Assembly (NCBI GenBank): GCA_037953625.1
Contig: CM075652.1
Coordinates: forward strand, 38,310,501-38,374,500
DNA: 64,000 bases
Source of the DNA: Crotalaria pallida
Lineage: Eukaryota > Streptophyta > Magnoliopsida > Fabales > Fabaceae
Direction of reading: 5' to 3'
The notes beneath the pieces are model-generated. The model ran no database searches. It was not told the DNA's origin and worked only from the letters and a program-made list of their open reading frames with translations. The position numbers and the translations under genes are program-made. Positions 11,739-23,371 of this stretch are shown here, in pieces. Position 1 is the first letter of the stretch; each line of letters begins with the position of its first letter.

Positions 11739-12213
11739 TGTAACATCCTGACTTTTTAATTTAAAATACATTAAATAAAATGTTGATTTAATTAGAAAAT
11801 ACTTGGGGTTTTATAAAAATTTTGGCGGAGTTTCGTTTAAAATACGGACTTTCCCCAATTAGAATTTGAACCTGTCAAGTCCAGAACAGTTTTAATAAAA
11901 TAGAAAAGAGACCTACAAATACATTTTTAAACTATTCAAAAGGGATATCATTATATCCACTCCAAACACTAAGACTTTCATAAAAATAATTATAGAGTCC
12001 CTTTTTACAAAAAAAAATCCAAATAAACTTAAATCCAAATAAAAGTAAAATTTAAAATACAACTTTGATTCAATAAAATATTTTACATAATAGAATCTAA
12101 GCTTGGTTGCTCAAGTGATGCGACTATGAGATCACTATCACAATTATGCTCTCTTTAAAAGAGAGCGGGAATTCCCGGCATAGAAGCTATGAACGTCTTT
12201 CTCCACAGGGTAC

Positions 12214-13428
12214 CTAATATGGTCAACAGTAAGGGTGAGTAACTTGGATATAGATTAGAGAAAAACATTTGAAAGTAATAATAAAGCATAACTAGGCTCA
12301 ATCACGAACTAAAGAAAAATGAGAGTTATCAAGCACAATCAATAAAACGATTCATAAATTATAATACTATAATTTAATGCACAATCACATGATTATGATA
12401 TGCACGTCACACTTATGAATTCGATTATTGAATCCGATGTTACACAATTCATTTCACTTTGATAACTTTAACAATTTAATTGGATTCAATGATCTAACCC
12501 AATTATGCAATTCCCTTCACACTTTCACTTTAACACTTTTACACTTTAACACTTTTTAACAATTGGGTACATTGTGCTTCACATTCTCCCCGAAGGAGGG
12601 TTCCTCACACAATGTACCTATAACCCTTTTCCCTTTTTCACTTTTCCAATAACAACAAACCACCTCACAACCCTCCCTCCACTTTGGGGAAAAACCGACC
12701 AGGAGTAAGTATTTCTCAACCTATAGTTGGATACTTCACCTCCTTACTTAGGGAGGTCCCTCATATCCGCTTGCACAACACTTCACCTCCACTTAGGAAG
12801 GTCCCTCATGTGATTCGGGTTGATTTGTCCAAATCGGGCTCTAGCAGAAATCACCCTCGACTAGCCCAAAGAGACCAGAGTAAATAGAATTATTATGGTT
12901 TGCATAGGACCAATCCGCAACATGGGAATCAAACCCATGTCCTGTGCAGGATCAAAGTCCTCCATAATAATCCTCCTAATTTACTCTTGTCCTCATCAAT
13001 CAAAAGAGACGTGTGTTTTTCCCCTACACCTAACGTCCACCTTTACACCATGAATGACACTAAATGCAAGTGCTATTCAATTGAGATTGAAATCCCTTTT
13101 TGTTCTCTTTTTTGAAATCACATTAATTTTATTCAAACTCAATTGAATAGTACTAGACCCTAAGGTATGCATAACTATTAATACTTATAATCATATAATA
13201 GAAAACACATTATATTCACAGAGAGATCAACAATTATATAACCAACATAACATTTAGCACATTTAAACATAGGATCACTTTTGCAAAGTCACAATAACCT
13301 AGGGTTTTTCACACTAAACTATTTTCTCCTAATCCTAATCTGAATCAAACATTCAAATATACCTAATAATGTCCCAATTACTAATTTCAAACCCTTCCCC
13401 TAAGCTAGACCCAATTTACCCCCCTTAC
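12214..13428 (-). other. Putative intron in the E5 LTR
   Basis: The minus-strand donor is CAAGGTAAGG (GT 13428-13427). The acceptor GTTGACCATATTAG closely matches the E8 acceptor GTTGACCATTTTAG. The inferred length is 1215 bp. Confidence 0.4.
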
Positions 13429-13816
13429 CTTGAGGAGAGAGAAAGAGAGTTGAAGGTTTTGTCGGAGCTCCACACCAAGTTCCAATCCATGCACCATGAC
13501 TCCTAATCCTAGTCCTTTAGCAACTCCTAAGACTAATTGAATGATTGGGGAGGCTCAATTTGATGGATTGGGAAAGTTAGGGTTTTGGGGTTTTGATTTG
13601 GGGGTTTTTGAGAGAGAGGGATTTAATGGAGATTGAGAGAGGGAAAACATAAGGGAGTGATAGGTAGGGGATTTGGGATGATTAATTTTATTTTATATGG
13701 TGGAAACACTAAGAAATCAAGAGACCTAAGTGAGAAGAGAAGAGAGAGTTCGAATGAGGAGAGAGAGAGACTTTGAGAAAATGAGCCAATTCACGTGTTC
13801 TTTGGCTGATAAAGCA

Positions 13817-14013
13817 GTGGTTAATCGATTAACCACTTTGGTTAATCGATTAACACTTGATAATTTACAGAGGATAAATCGATTAACTTGGCCTTAATCG
13901 ATTAAGGCCAGAAGGTGACCAAAAACTTAATCGATTAACTACCCCTTAATCGATTAGTGGCTGAACATTGCCAAAAACTTAATCGATTAAATCAAAGGTT
14001 AATCGATTAACCT
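13817..14013. repeat. Cluster of eight AATCGATT palindromic words in the E5 LTR
   Basis: Eight copies of AATCGATTA lie within 200 bp. Several extend into longer perfect palindromes with different outer bases: 20 bp at 13817-13836 (GTGG...CCAC), 22 bp at 13889-13910 (TGGCC...GGCCA) and 18 bp at 13996-14013 (AGG...CCT). Confidence 0.9.
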
Positions 14014-14370
14014 GTTCAGTTCACTTTATCCCTTGTACTTCGAATGGTCATAACTTCTTCGTCAACCGTCGGATCTTGCTCAAATTTTGAGGCAAGCTTC
14101 CTAAGACACTCCTCTTAACATCCAATGGTGGAATTTGGGTTTAGAGTTATGGATATTTTATTCCTAATTTTCTAAGGTCCTATGTTCTTAACCCTTGAAT
14201 AATCTTTCTAAATCGAAGTCTTAACTTGACATTTTCCTTTCTCTACACTCCCAACCTATTTTAACTTATCCTTAACCCATACCTCTTCACACTTAGCTAA
14301 CTACTAACCCTAAGCACACCCATAACTTCTAATCAAATTCGACACTTAAGGACGCTCTAACACTTATGAA

Positions 14371-14738
14371 AATTCTACACATGCTTGCTAATGTCAGGAA
14401 TCCCCTATTCCTCAATGATTGACAACTGGTTTGAAGTTCAACCATAATTCTTCTATCAAAATTGCAACGAAACATACTTTTCCGATCCTTTGAACTTGGC
14501 AACGTTTTCCCCGAGATTCATATTGCCCTACCTTATTTCCAACAATTTAATCTCCTTTCTCTAATATTTCAAAAATTTCATCCTTGAGTAATTCCCAAGT
14601 GTCATGCCAATCCTTGCTTTCAATATCAAATTTACATAGTTCCACTATGTCTTAGTTTCATCATTTATCATATAAGTGGTTTAACCTTTACTCATCCATT
14701 TTGCTTAATCCCATAACTAACCTTCAACTTCCAAATCG
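14371..14738 (-). repeat. Inverted-repeat arm, left (copy of E6 16503-16896)
   Basis: This 368-bp segment is the reverse complement of 16503-16896. By eye it differs at about three single bases plus one 26-bp gap (beside 14445). It abuts the E6 gag at 14738 and the shortened E5 LTR at 14370. Confidence 0.9.
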
Positions 14739-15490
14739 AGGCTGAGAACTGGTGGAATCACACAGTTCAGCTTCTGCACTATGAAGGAAGGGATATTAAT
14801 TGGGATGTGTTTATGGAGAGGTTTCTCAATAAATACTTCCCGGAAGATTTAAGAAGGAAGAAGGAAATTAAGTTTCTGCAATTGAAGCAAGGAGACATGA
14901 GTGTGGGTGAGTACGCGGCTAAGTTCAAGGAACTGATGAAGTACTCTCCATACTATCAAAACAATCCTGATGAGAGGAGCAAATGCATCAAGTTTGAAGG
15001 TGGTCTGAGACCCGAACTGAAATCCGTTTTCAGTTATCAGAAGATTCAAAGTTTTTCTACGTTAGTAGATAAGTCTCGAATGTATGAGGATGATAAGAAG
15101 GCTGAAGTATTGGCTGATCAGACAAAGAGTAACCAGCAGAATTATGGACCACAAAGAAAGAAAAGATTTGATCCTCGGAATAAGGGTTCATATTGTGAAC
15201 AGAACCGAGGCAAAGGAAGAGCTAAAGTTAAGGATGGAGTTAAGCCTCGCAATAATGCCCCTTACTGTGAGAAGTGTAAGCATCATCATTATGGAAGGAT
15301 CTGTTGGGCAACGAGTAATTGCTTCAATTGTGGAAAGCAGGGTCATGTTGCACGTTATTGCAGAAAACCTGTGAAAAGTAACCACATCCGACTTGCTAGC
15401 AAACCTAAGACTCAAGGCAAAGTGTTTACTCGGAATGGAGTAGAAGCTAATCAATCTCCTGATCTCGTGCAAGGTAACCATTTATTTTAA
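14738..15490 (+). pseudogene. E6 Ty3/gypsy gag, N-terminus missing
   Basis: An open frame of about 250 codons starts at the truncation (EAENWWNHTVQLLHYEGRD) and runs to 15490. It contains the retrotransposon-gag core (FLNKYFPEDLRRKKE, LKQGDMSVGEYAAKF, FEGGLRPELK), a basic Arg/Lys/Gly-rich stretch, a Cys/His string (CEKCKHHHYGRIC), and a complete CCHC knuckle CFNCGKQGHVARYC near 15320-15361. The protein would package element RNA. The frame has no internal stop. It ends shortly after SPDLVQGNHLF, where E7 runs on into a protease remnant. The 5' third is missing. Confidence 0.85.
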
Positions 15491-16502
15491 AACCAACTTT
15501 CATGATTGTGTCCGATTCGGGAGTTACCCATTCTTTTGTTCAATTTATATATGTGTAAGTAGGTTGAAGTCGAATTTCCCTAACTGTTTTAAAATTTGAG
15601 ACCCCATGAAACTACCCAAATTTGTTTCTAAAAGTTTGTTTAGATTATAGTGTCGAGATATTTGATCGAGGCACTAAGTTAAATTCGATCTATTATCCTT
15701 TGTCCCATTTGAATGTGATTTTGGGAAAAGATTGATCGAATCCTATTGTTAAGTGGACTTTCTAAAGTCAAAAATCTTCAACCAAGATAACCCGGGAGAA
15801 GTAGTCTTCTACATGAAATAAGAAGAACAACAAGAACTTTCAGTCATTGAAGGGAAGAATAGCATTTCCTCCTGTGCTACCCTACTCGATTCACGCCAAA
15901 GTATTGGAGCATATTTTCATGCGTTGAGGCCATGACTTGAAAGGAAGTAACTTTAAGAAAGGAAGGTAGATGTGTATGCATCAAAGGGATTGAATACACA
16001 AGGTGATACACTTGGCACATGACTTGAGCTTTGCAATGATCAAGGTTGCTTTGAGGGCTCGAGGCCTTTTTTTTCCCGTGTCACTATGCTTTAAGTGTTA
16101 ATGACCCTGGAGAATCGAAGTAATTGTTCAGCCGAGAGGAGGAGTTGAACAAGGGACAACGTTGATGAACAGTATTTTAAAAGCTCATGACCGGAGACTC
16201 TGTCTTCATTATGACAATGCAAATGAGGAAGCAAACACAAGGGGCTGAAAGGCGATTCATGTGAACTCTATGGACTTTAAGGAAGTGGTTTTAAGAAGTC
16301 TAATAAATTCGAGCTTGGAGATACAAGTAGACCGATGAGAAGTAAGGAGGGGAGGTTGCAAATCACAATAGAATTCCTAACTCGAATTCGTGAATTGCAA
16401 CAAAGAACCGAAGAAGTAAGGACCAATAAGAGATTGATTTCGAAAGGGAAGAAAGCTAAGTTCCATAGGGGATATTTCAAGGGTAAAAATTTGGATCCCA
16501 GA

Positions 16503-16896
16503 CGATTTGGAAGTTGAAGGTTAGTTATGGGATTAAGCAAAATGGATGAGTAAAGGTTAAACCACTTATATGATAAATGATGAAACTAAGACATAGTGGA
16601 ACTATGTAAATTTGATATTGAAAGCAAAGGATTGGCATGACACTTGGGAATTACTCAAGGATGAAATTTTTGAAATATTAGAGAAAGGAGATTAAATTGT
16701 TGGAAATAAGGTAGGGAAATATGAATCTCGGGGAAAACGTTGCCAAGTTCAAAGGATCGGAGAAGTATGTTTCGTTGCAATTTTGATAGAAGATTCAAAC
16801 ATGCGGAGTCCGAAAAGAATTATGGTTGAACTTCAAACCAGTTGTCAATCATTGAGGAATAGGGGATTCCTGACATTAGCAAGCATGTGTAGAATT
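16503..16896 (+). repeat. Inverted-repeat arm, right
   Basis: This is the plus-strand partner of 14371-14738, in its native place in the E6 interior. It carries 26 bp (inside 16785-16815) that the left arm lacks. Confidence 0.9.
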
Positions 16897-17364
16897 GGTA
16901 TGGATAATGAGGAAAGCACAGGAATCTTATAAGCACGAGAAGCTTATGAGTGAATCATTTATGGGGATCGGAATTTCATAAGGAGTTAAGGAAACCTCCA
17001 TCGCATGAAAGTAACTGAAAAGCCGATGGAAAGAAATTATTTGAGAAGGTAAGGTGCATCACCATGGATTGAATAGTGATGAACGGAAAGGAATATTTGA
17101 TTTCGGTCACAAGAAAATGAAGTCTTATTCGCCGGATTGCTTGAAGGAGAAATACGAGAAGGGAATGGTCAACCAGCAAATCAAGAATGGGAGAGTTTTC
17201 CATCCTGTTAGGATGCGTGATTAGATTCGGAGATAGGTAGTCTTAGTTATCCCTTTGTCGATTCGAATTAACGTGGTCAAATGCTTTCGACTGCGTTAAT
17301 TAAATCGTTTTGTAATTGGTATATCTGAACAAGTCTTTAATTTGAATTTTTGTGATCAAAACCC

Positions 17365-17386
17365 TTATCACAGTTGGATGTGATAA
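17365..17386 (+). ncRNA. Conserved hairpin 1 in the E6 interior
   Basis: TTATCACA-GTTGGA-TGTGATAA forms a perfect 8-bp stem with a 6-base loop. The identical hairpin is at 32531-32552 in E7. It is a candidate packaging or dimerisation signal; this is inference. Confidence 0.4.
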
Positions 17387-17568
17387 ATGTCTTTGGGCAC
17401 TACAGAAAGAGGAAGATCAGTTAAGACTAGAGAGATTAAGAACCACCGGGATAGGACAAATATTTGTTTCCCCAACGGAAGTTTCTCTAGAACTTGGCTA
17501 TCTGAATAAGTCTGATAGTGACAATAATACTCTTAATCTTTAAGTTCATCTAACTTAAAGGTAAATCG

Positions 17569-17594
17569 TATAGTCTTTCTTGAGAAAGATTATA
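17569..17594 (+). ncRNA. Conserved hairpin 2 in the E6 interior
   Basis: The 13-base arms TATAGTCTTTCTT and GAGAAAGATTATA pair throughout when G-U pairs are allowed. In E7 (32733-32758) the same place is a perfect 26-bp palindrome. The changes keep pairing at the RNA level. Confidence 0.4.
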
Positions 17595-17774
17595 TCTGAA
17601 ATGGATGATTTCATTACTGATGGTTTAAATATTAGGACTGATCACCCTGATGTTTACAACTATTAAGAAATGAAGTCATACGAATATTTCCCTACTCGTG
17701 CCGAGTGATCAGAGTGCGCAACGGGACGGGGTTTTTCCTCAAAAAGATCTTTGGAAAATGTTTTAATTGAGGAG

Positions 17775-17808
<34 letters not shown>

Positions 17809-18151
17809 CATTTTAAAGGTATTATTCGAAAAAGTTTTTAGTCAAAAGATTTCATTTGAAGGAATTACAAGATAATTTTGAGGAAATTTAAGAAAAACCC
17901 TTTTATGAGAAACAAGGATTTGTATGTGCTTTGGAATGCAAAAGTTTTAATTGAGAAAAAGTTCAATTGAAATATTTTGTGAAACGTTTTGGGTCAGAGA
18001 GTTTGAAAAAAAAAATATAAGGAAATTCTTTTTAAGTGGGGAAGGGTTCTTCCTAATTATATTTTGAATATATAACCTTAGAACAACTTTTAGGTAACCT
18101 TGGAAATTATAGGATTTCTAGAGAAAGAATTTCGGGGTCGAAATTCCTTTT

Positions 18152-18164
18152 ATGTGGGGAAGAG
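18152..18164 (+). promoter_or_regulatory. E6 polypurine tract
   Basis: ATGTGGGGAAGAG lies directly before the LTR start at 18165. The E7 counterpart AAGTGGGGAAGTAG has the same upstream text (TTCGGGGNCGAAATTCC). Confidence 0.8.
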
Positions 18165-18564
18165 TGTAACATCCCAGATTTTTAACCCCTGATTAATAAA
18201 AGGATAATTATAAAGCTCATTTATAATTAATCATTTTTATTCTTGGTTTCAAAGTAATTTATTATGAATGATAATATTAGAGAGTTTTAATATGAGAAAA
18301 TAAGTATTTTGCACATTAATCCCTGTTTGGGACCTTGAAGTAATTTTAGAAAGATTTTGGAGGGAAAGAAAATAAAATTAATATTTTTCAAAAACTGGGC
18401 AAAATACTCGAGTGTTTTTGGGAGTACTCGAGTATTTTGGTCAGAGTTGACGAGTGAGTGCGTTTGGTGAGTCACCACCAACGAGTCACCGCCGTTTGAC
18501 ACGAAATCGAGCCATCAACACGTCCATGGCTTTCGTGTCGAGCTCCATGAGCTCCATGAATGGC

Positions 18565-18572
18565 TATTTAAG
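18565..18572 (+). promoter_or_regulatory. TATA-like element in the E6 LTR
   Basis: TATTTAAG lies about 400 bp into the LTR. The same word is at the same place in both E7 LTRs (23789-23796 and 33776-33783). It is a likely element promoter. Confidence 0.45.
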
Positions 18573-19058
18573 CCATGGTTGATGAATCAATCAACCCCTT
18601 TGCTCAATTCGTGAGTTTTGCTTGAGTTAGGGTTTCTGAATTGATTCAATCGATTCTCCCTCTATGGGTTGATTCGAACCACAAATCATACACCATTGTG
18701 AAGCTCACATTCAGGGCTTCACAAGTATACCAAGATTGTGAGCTTAGAGTTCGTAGTTTGGAAGAATCGAAGCTTGGAAGTTGGAGTCCGTTTGTTGTGT
18801 AAGGTTTCCTGGAGCTTACTTTGGAGCTCGATTTTGGTAAGCTCAGGCAACCTTTCCATGTAAATCTTCTTTCTTTAGCTAGTACGTATTGTAGAGAGTT
18901 TATAGAGACTAATTTCCCCAATTTTCATGGCTGTTTCATGCATCAACCAATTCAATCTTGGTGCTCTGCTGAAACTGCTCTGTTTCAGTGTGGAGTTTGG
19001 GGGATTCAACTTGGAAGCTAAATTTTGGGTAAAGTCTCTGTTGATTCACGTCTAAGAG

Positions 19059-20650
19059 GTAAGGGGGAAGCTCTCTATTCACTAGATAGAGTTTAAATTG
19101 CAGACATTTGATTAGAGAGCCACCAAGAGGCTCTAAGGGCTTTGTTTGAATAGGGAAATTGGTTTGGAGACCAACCTGCACCCTAAAATTGTTCTGAGCA
19201 AGTTCTATATGTTGCATGTGAGCTATATGCAAGTTGTTTTCATGTCAAAAGTGTGTGGAACTGAATTTGGTATGTTAAGTTGTTGAAAATGTGTTTTTAT
19301 GCAAAATAGTTGCTCAGATTCGATTCAGTGTAATAAGTTGTTGTTTTTGTGTTGGAACATGTTTAATATGTATAATGTAAGCTCTGTTGATCATTGGATT
19401 GGATTAGAAATGGCTAGAATTGGAAATGGTATGTTAAAATGCAATTTACAGTGTTATCTGTCTGAAAACACTCGAGTATTGGGGATTGATACTCGAGTAT
19501 TCGACCAAAACTGAAACATGAATTTCTGGAAAATAAAGAATACTCGAGTATCCTGAAGAGCACTCGAGTAATTTGGTAACAAATGAAGAACACTCGAGTA
19601 ATCATAAGAACACTCGAGTAATTTGGTAAAATCTGAGGAACACTCGAGTGACTATGTAAAACACTCGAGTATTTTGGTGAAAACTGAAACATGAATTTAT
19701 GGAAAATGAAGAACACTGGAGTAGTTTTACCTAGAATATTAGAAATATCATTTCCAATCCTAGACCATTTGGTAAATACTTAAATGACAATAATCCAATC
19801 GATCTAAGACTTAAAGGAAATTGATTTATGAGATGATTATTCCGTTTGGATGACAGGACGTTGCTCGGGTGGCACATCATAACGTTGCTCGGGTGGCACA
19901 TTATGTATTATCAATTGAGGTAGACCAATCAATTTCTTTAAGTTAAGAGCTTGAGTGCCGGATTGTTTACTCATGTTCGGATGACCAGAGTAGGACCTCT
20001 GGAATTGCTAAAAGCTGCTACTAGCTCGATGACACATTAAGGTGGATAATGTGGGCAGTATGTGGTATACTATTGATTGGATGTTTCAACGGTGTGTTGC
20101 ACACAAGTGGTAAGGTTTACGTCTGTAGGCGACGTGACGTCCATCAGACATGGTGACGTTGTTTATCACCTCTGTTGTGTATCACAAGTGATAAGGTTTA
20201 TGTCCGTAGGCGACGTGACGTTCATCAGAGGTGGTGACGTTTTTTATCACACCCGTTGTATGTTGAAAAGTGATAGGTTTGCGTCCTTGGGCGACGTGAT
20301 GTTCACCAGGTAGTGTGACGTTTTTATCACTTCCGAGCTAGTACGTCATACGTTTTGGTAACGTATTCATGATTTGGGAATGCATTGTTGTGCTGAATTG
20401 ACGTCTGTGAGAACATTAGAGAGGGAAATCTCAGGAAAAGAAGAATGTCAGGCATCATGCCACTTACCCTTGATAAGGTTAAGGTTTGATATTAAGAATG
20501 AGTATGAACATCTTATTTGCATTAAGTGTTTTCTAAGTGTTAACCATGGCTGTTAACTGTTTTGGGGTTATCTGTGCATAATCATGTTACTTCAACATTT
20601 ATGCTCTATTGATTATGTGTATAGATTTTCTTACCCCTATGCCCTTGTAG
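19059..20650 (+). other. Putative intron in the E6 LTR
   Basis: The donor AGAG/GTAAGG is at 19059 and the acceptor TATGCCCTTGTAG ends at 20650, giving 1592 bp. The CTCGAG words and both tandem arrays lie inside it. The same sites are kept in both E7 LTRs. Confidence 0.45.
20080..20335. repeat. 88-bp tandem array in the E6 LTR
   Basis: Three units carry GGCGACGTGACGTYCATCAG, GGTGACGTTTTTATCAC and AAGTGRTAAGGTTT. Frames through it are repeat artefacts. Confidence 0.75.
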
Positions 20651-20731
20651 GTGATGTCAAGTTACATCGCTTGCATCGAGGTCCGTCCACTTCTTAGTGG
20701 CACAAGGATCTGCGAGGATTGCCGAGTGGTG

Positions 20732-21108
20732 TTTTAGGGTGAGGTAGTGGTTACCTCTTATCACCCTAACCCACTGGTTCGGTTACATCCTCGTAGGTTT
20801 AGGATTCCCATCATATACATTATGCATTTATACTTACCATGGATCAACTCCCATTCGACCAGCCCGCTTGTATCACAGTTTTTAATTCGGACTTACCCGC
20901 TCATACCCTTTTTCTTTTAGAGTCATTCGAGAGGAGACTCTCCCATCTATTTCAAGGAGTTATATTAAGGTCACGTCTTCATCAGACCTTGTACCCAGTG
21001 GTAGGGTACCTACTCCTTCAAATAAGATCAAGGAGGATCCTATCGAAGACAAGAGCGGAGGCGAGCCTGTCGTTCATTCTATCGGGAGTCAATGGAAAGG
21101 AACAATAA
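20732..21108 (+). pseudogene. Decayed LTR-borne reading frame (E6 copy)
   Basis: The frame matches the E7 LTR frames at 28252-28629 and 35846-36223. Upstream part: GEVVVTSYHPNPLVRLHPRR. Downstream part: LVPSGRVPTPSNKIKEDPIE and SGGEPVVHSIGSQ. It is broken by a TAG at its start, one TAA and an 11-bp length change, but otherwise stays in register although the DNA is well diverged. The function is unknown, and it may be exonic because it follows the putative acceptor at 20650. Confidence 0.4.
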
Positions 21109-21846
21109 TTCCTAAGTACATGCATAAGGTAAATGATGAGAATCAGGGATCCGGTGTGATGGTTGTTGTGGAGGAGATTTGTTGCTGATGATGATGTTGA
21201 ACGATGATTGTTGTTACTTCTTGGAGACTTCTACTACTACTGCTGCTACCAGTGCTATGAGACCAGCTTTGGGGTTTTGATACTGTGGTTATGGGGGAAT
21301 TCCTTTTGAAAACTCTGGAGTTATGGTCTATTTCGATATTCATATATTTACATAGCCTTATGGACTTGTTCTGGGATTTTGGAGTTCTTTATCGCTGGAC
21401 TATGTATTACGTATCTTTTGGTATATATATATAAGATCCATGTTTATATTATAGTTTATTACATAGTCCTGTTAATTCCGCTTACTCTGATTTTGATTGG
21501 ACAAAAGAATTCGGCTATGACATTTTGAAATGGTATCAGTTGGTTAGATGAAAAACTGGATGGCATTACTTAAGTTCTGTTATATGAAATTCTATCTTCA
21601 AAAAGGATGCCATCTAAGATTTGCAAAACTATTTTCTTAGCAAAGCAAATGTCGAAGTCGTTTCAAAAAGTAATATGTAAATTATTCTCCAAATATCCTA
21701 TGCTTTGGTTTGTGCACCCGACTTTTTAGAAACTAAAAAGGAAAAATTTTAAATCCAGTATTTTCTAACAATTCAACAAGTCCATATATACTTAAGTTAT
21801 ATCATTTATTTGTATTAATTACTTGGGTTATTTTGAGGGTGTCACA

Positions 21847-23371
21847 TCTAAAACCAACTTTGGTTTGTAAACGAAGCATATGAAAATACTTAAAGGTTGG
21901 GAACTATCATAAAAAGATCCCAAATAATTTGATTATTAAAATAGTTTAACTTAGCATATAATCCTAGGAAATTCGAATTTGAAAATACACACACAGGTAC
22001 ATACAAGTCAACCATTCAAAAACACATAAAACCTACTTCCTACATGAACATCTATACATCTATATGCATTAAACTTAAACTCTAAGACTCCATCAACTCG
22101 GACTTAACTTCTACTATTCGATCTATGACTTAGAAACTAAGGAGACGCTGCACTCAACCTAATAGATAACTCCACAAGGCAAGACCTCAACTAGTCCTAT
22201 GTTTATTATTTCTATAAGACTCAAGGCTTCCTATTCGGTTCTTAAGGTTAGGACTTTACACGACTATTTCTCGTCTCCGATCCTAATTGAGACTTGAACA
22301 CCACGACCTAGGCTTCAACGCTAAGACTTTCCTATCGGATGTTAAAATTGGGACTTTAACATTCAACGAGCTACATTCCTTGGAATAGTTCATAAGGTTT
22401 TTGAAAATCATTTGTAGTTTCGGAATATTGCTTGTTCTATGATACCCACACATTTCCTTGGAGTTCTAAGTGAACTTAAAGGAAAAGACATAACATCCTT
22501 CACCTTAACTTAAGTCCTAACTCAAGCATTAACTCTGAGATAACATGCATTGCCTTTACCCCACCTTGCTTCCTTCACTTACATTCCTCAAATTCACAGT
22601 ATTGACTTGCAAGAAAAGATTTGGGTATTTGGTGGTAAAGTACTTTTAAAGATTTGCATCTTCTCCATCATAAGGAAAACACTTTGTATTTGGAAAAACT
22701 AAACTTTGACAAAATTATTAGATAGGAAAAAGACATGTCAAGTATCCAAAAGTTCAAAGTGTTTTTATAGGTTTCCAAGGTCATTTCACATTAGCTTTGA
22801 AAATAATTAAGAAGCTTTGAGGACTCTTTGGATCGAACAACCGAAGGTCCTCAATGATTCAAAAAACCAAAATAAAAGGAATGTATTCTTCGGTTAAAAA
22901 TTTAATTTCATTTGAATTTTCAAATCTTAATGAATACATTTCCTTTTATTTTAATTTTAAAGTTCAAGCTTTGATTCGAATTAACTTATGTCGCATTCGG
23001 TGAATTCCCATTTAATCGGCAATTGGTGTAGTTTAGGAATAAACTACACCATCATTCAATTAGTTAGGAATTTCACATCATTTGCAATACATTTTTAAAA
23101 GTTGGTGTTGCGACACTTAAGCAATTATCAAAGTTGGAACAAATTCTATGCCTTGGAAAATATTAGAATACTAGTATACTCGACATTTATTTTCATTAAA
23201 AATACTTGGACTTTTCAAAGAAGAAATCTCCAAATAATCCGATGCAAAAACGGTTTTAAACTTTATCAATAATAGTATGTTTATCACCAAATATAATGTG
23301 GGAATGTAAAAAGGCACTTAGGTCTCACTAAGTCGACACTTAGTGATTAAAGTGAAAGACAATTACAAAGG
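21847..23371 (-). other. E5 interior fragment between E6 and E7, no gene seen
   Basis: This is about 1.5 kb of AT-rich DNA between the end of the E6 LTR and the E7 target site. By position it belongs to the E5 interior. It has no open frame of note and no LTR ends of its own. Confidence 0.45.

Larger units (their letters stand above)
11739..14370 (-). repeat. E5 3' LTR
   Basis: On the minus strand the LTR shows the stem pair ATCCAATGG (14128-14120) and ATCCGACGG (14074-14066), eight TTAATCGATTAA words (14013-13819), a donor AAG/GTAAGG (GT 13428-13427), an acceptor GACCATATTAG (AG 12215-12214), and the end GTCAGGATGTTACA at 11739. The first bases expected of this LTR (TGTAACATCC) are missing at 14370, where an inverted E6 segment begins. 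No gene is seen; the frames at 12684-13115 are chance. Confidence 0.75.
15491..18151 (+). other. E6 non-coding interior
   Basis: There is no frame over about 87 codons and no RT, RNase H or integrase motif. By eye it aligns in order with E7 30880-33350: a protease remnant first, then a long purine-rich stretch, then a better-conserved segment from about 17205 to 18164. An AT microsatellite lies at about 17777-17808. Confidence 0.75.
14738..21846 (+). mobile_element. E6: 5'-truncated gag-only LTR retrotransposon
   Basis: The element keeps the gag from residue EAENWW onward, about 2.7 kb of non-coding interior, a polypurine tract (18152-18164) and a 3.68-kb 3' LTR (18165-21846, TGTAACATCC...GGGTGTCACA). 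Its 5' LTR, primer site and gag start are gone, replaced by the inverted arm at 14371-14738. The interior matches E7 in order and wording but is clearly diverged, so E6 is an older member of the same family. No pol is present. Confidence 0.85.
18165..21846 (+). repeat. E6 3' LTR
   Basis: The LTR is 3682 bp. In order it shows a TATA-like TATTTAAG (18565-18572), donors at 18838 and 19059, eight ACTCGAGT words (19468-19674), a 27-bp duplication with GACGTTGCTCGGGTGGCAC (19855-19910), an 88-bp tandem array (20080-20335), an acceptor TGCCCTTGTAG (AG 20649-20650), a decayed reading frame (20732-21108), and the end GGGTGTCACA. Short frames elsewhere in it are not genes. Confidence 0.85.

Noticed and set aside
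12684..13115. Plus-strand frames of 67 and 71 codons
   Set aside because: Antisense to the E5 LTR; Pro/His-rich chance translation with no homologue in related LTRs here.
13817..14013. Regular-looking direct repeats that might suggest a CRISPR-like array
   Set aside because: Repeats are 9-22 bp palindromes with irregular spacing, in a plant LTR; no cas-like genes.
20374..20556. Small frames in the E6 LTR and similar ones in the E7 LTRs
   Set aside because: Not kept between E6 and E7 copies.
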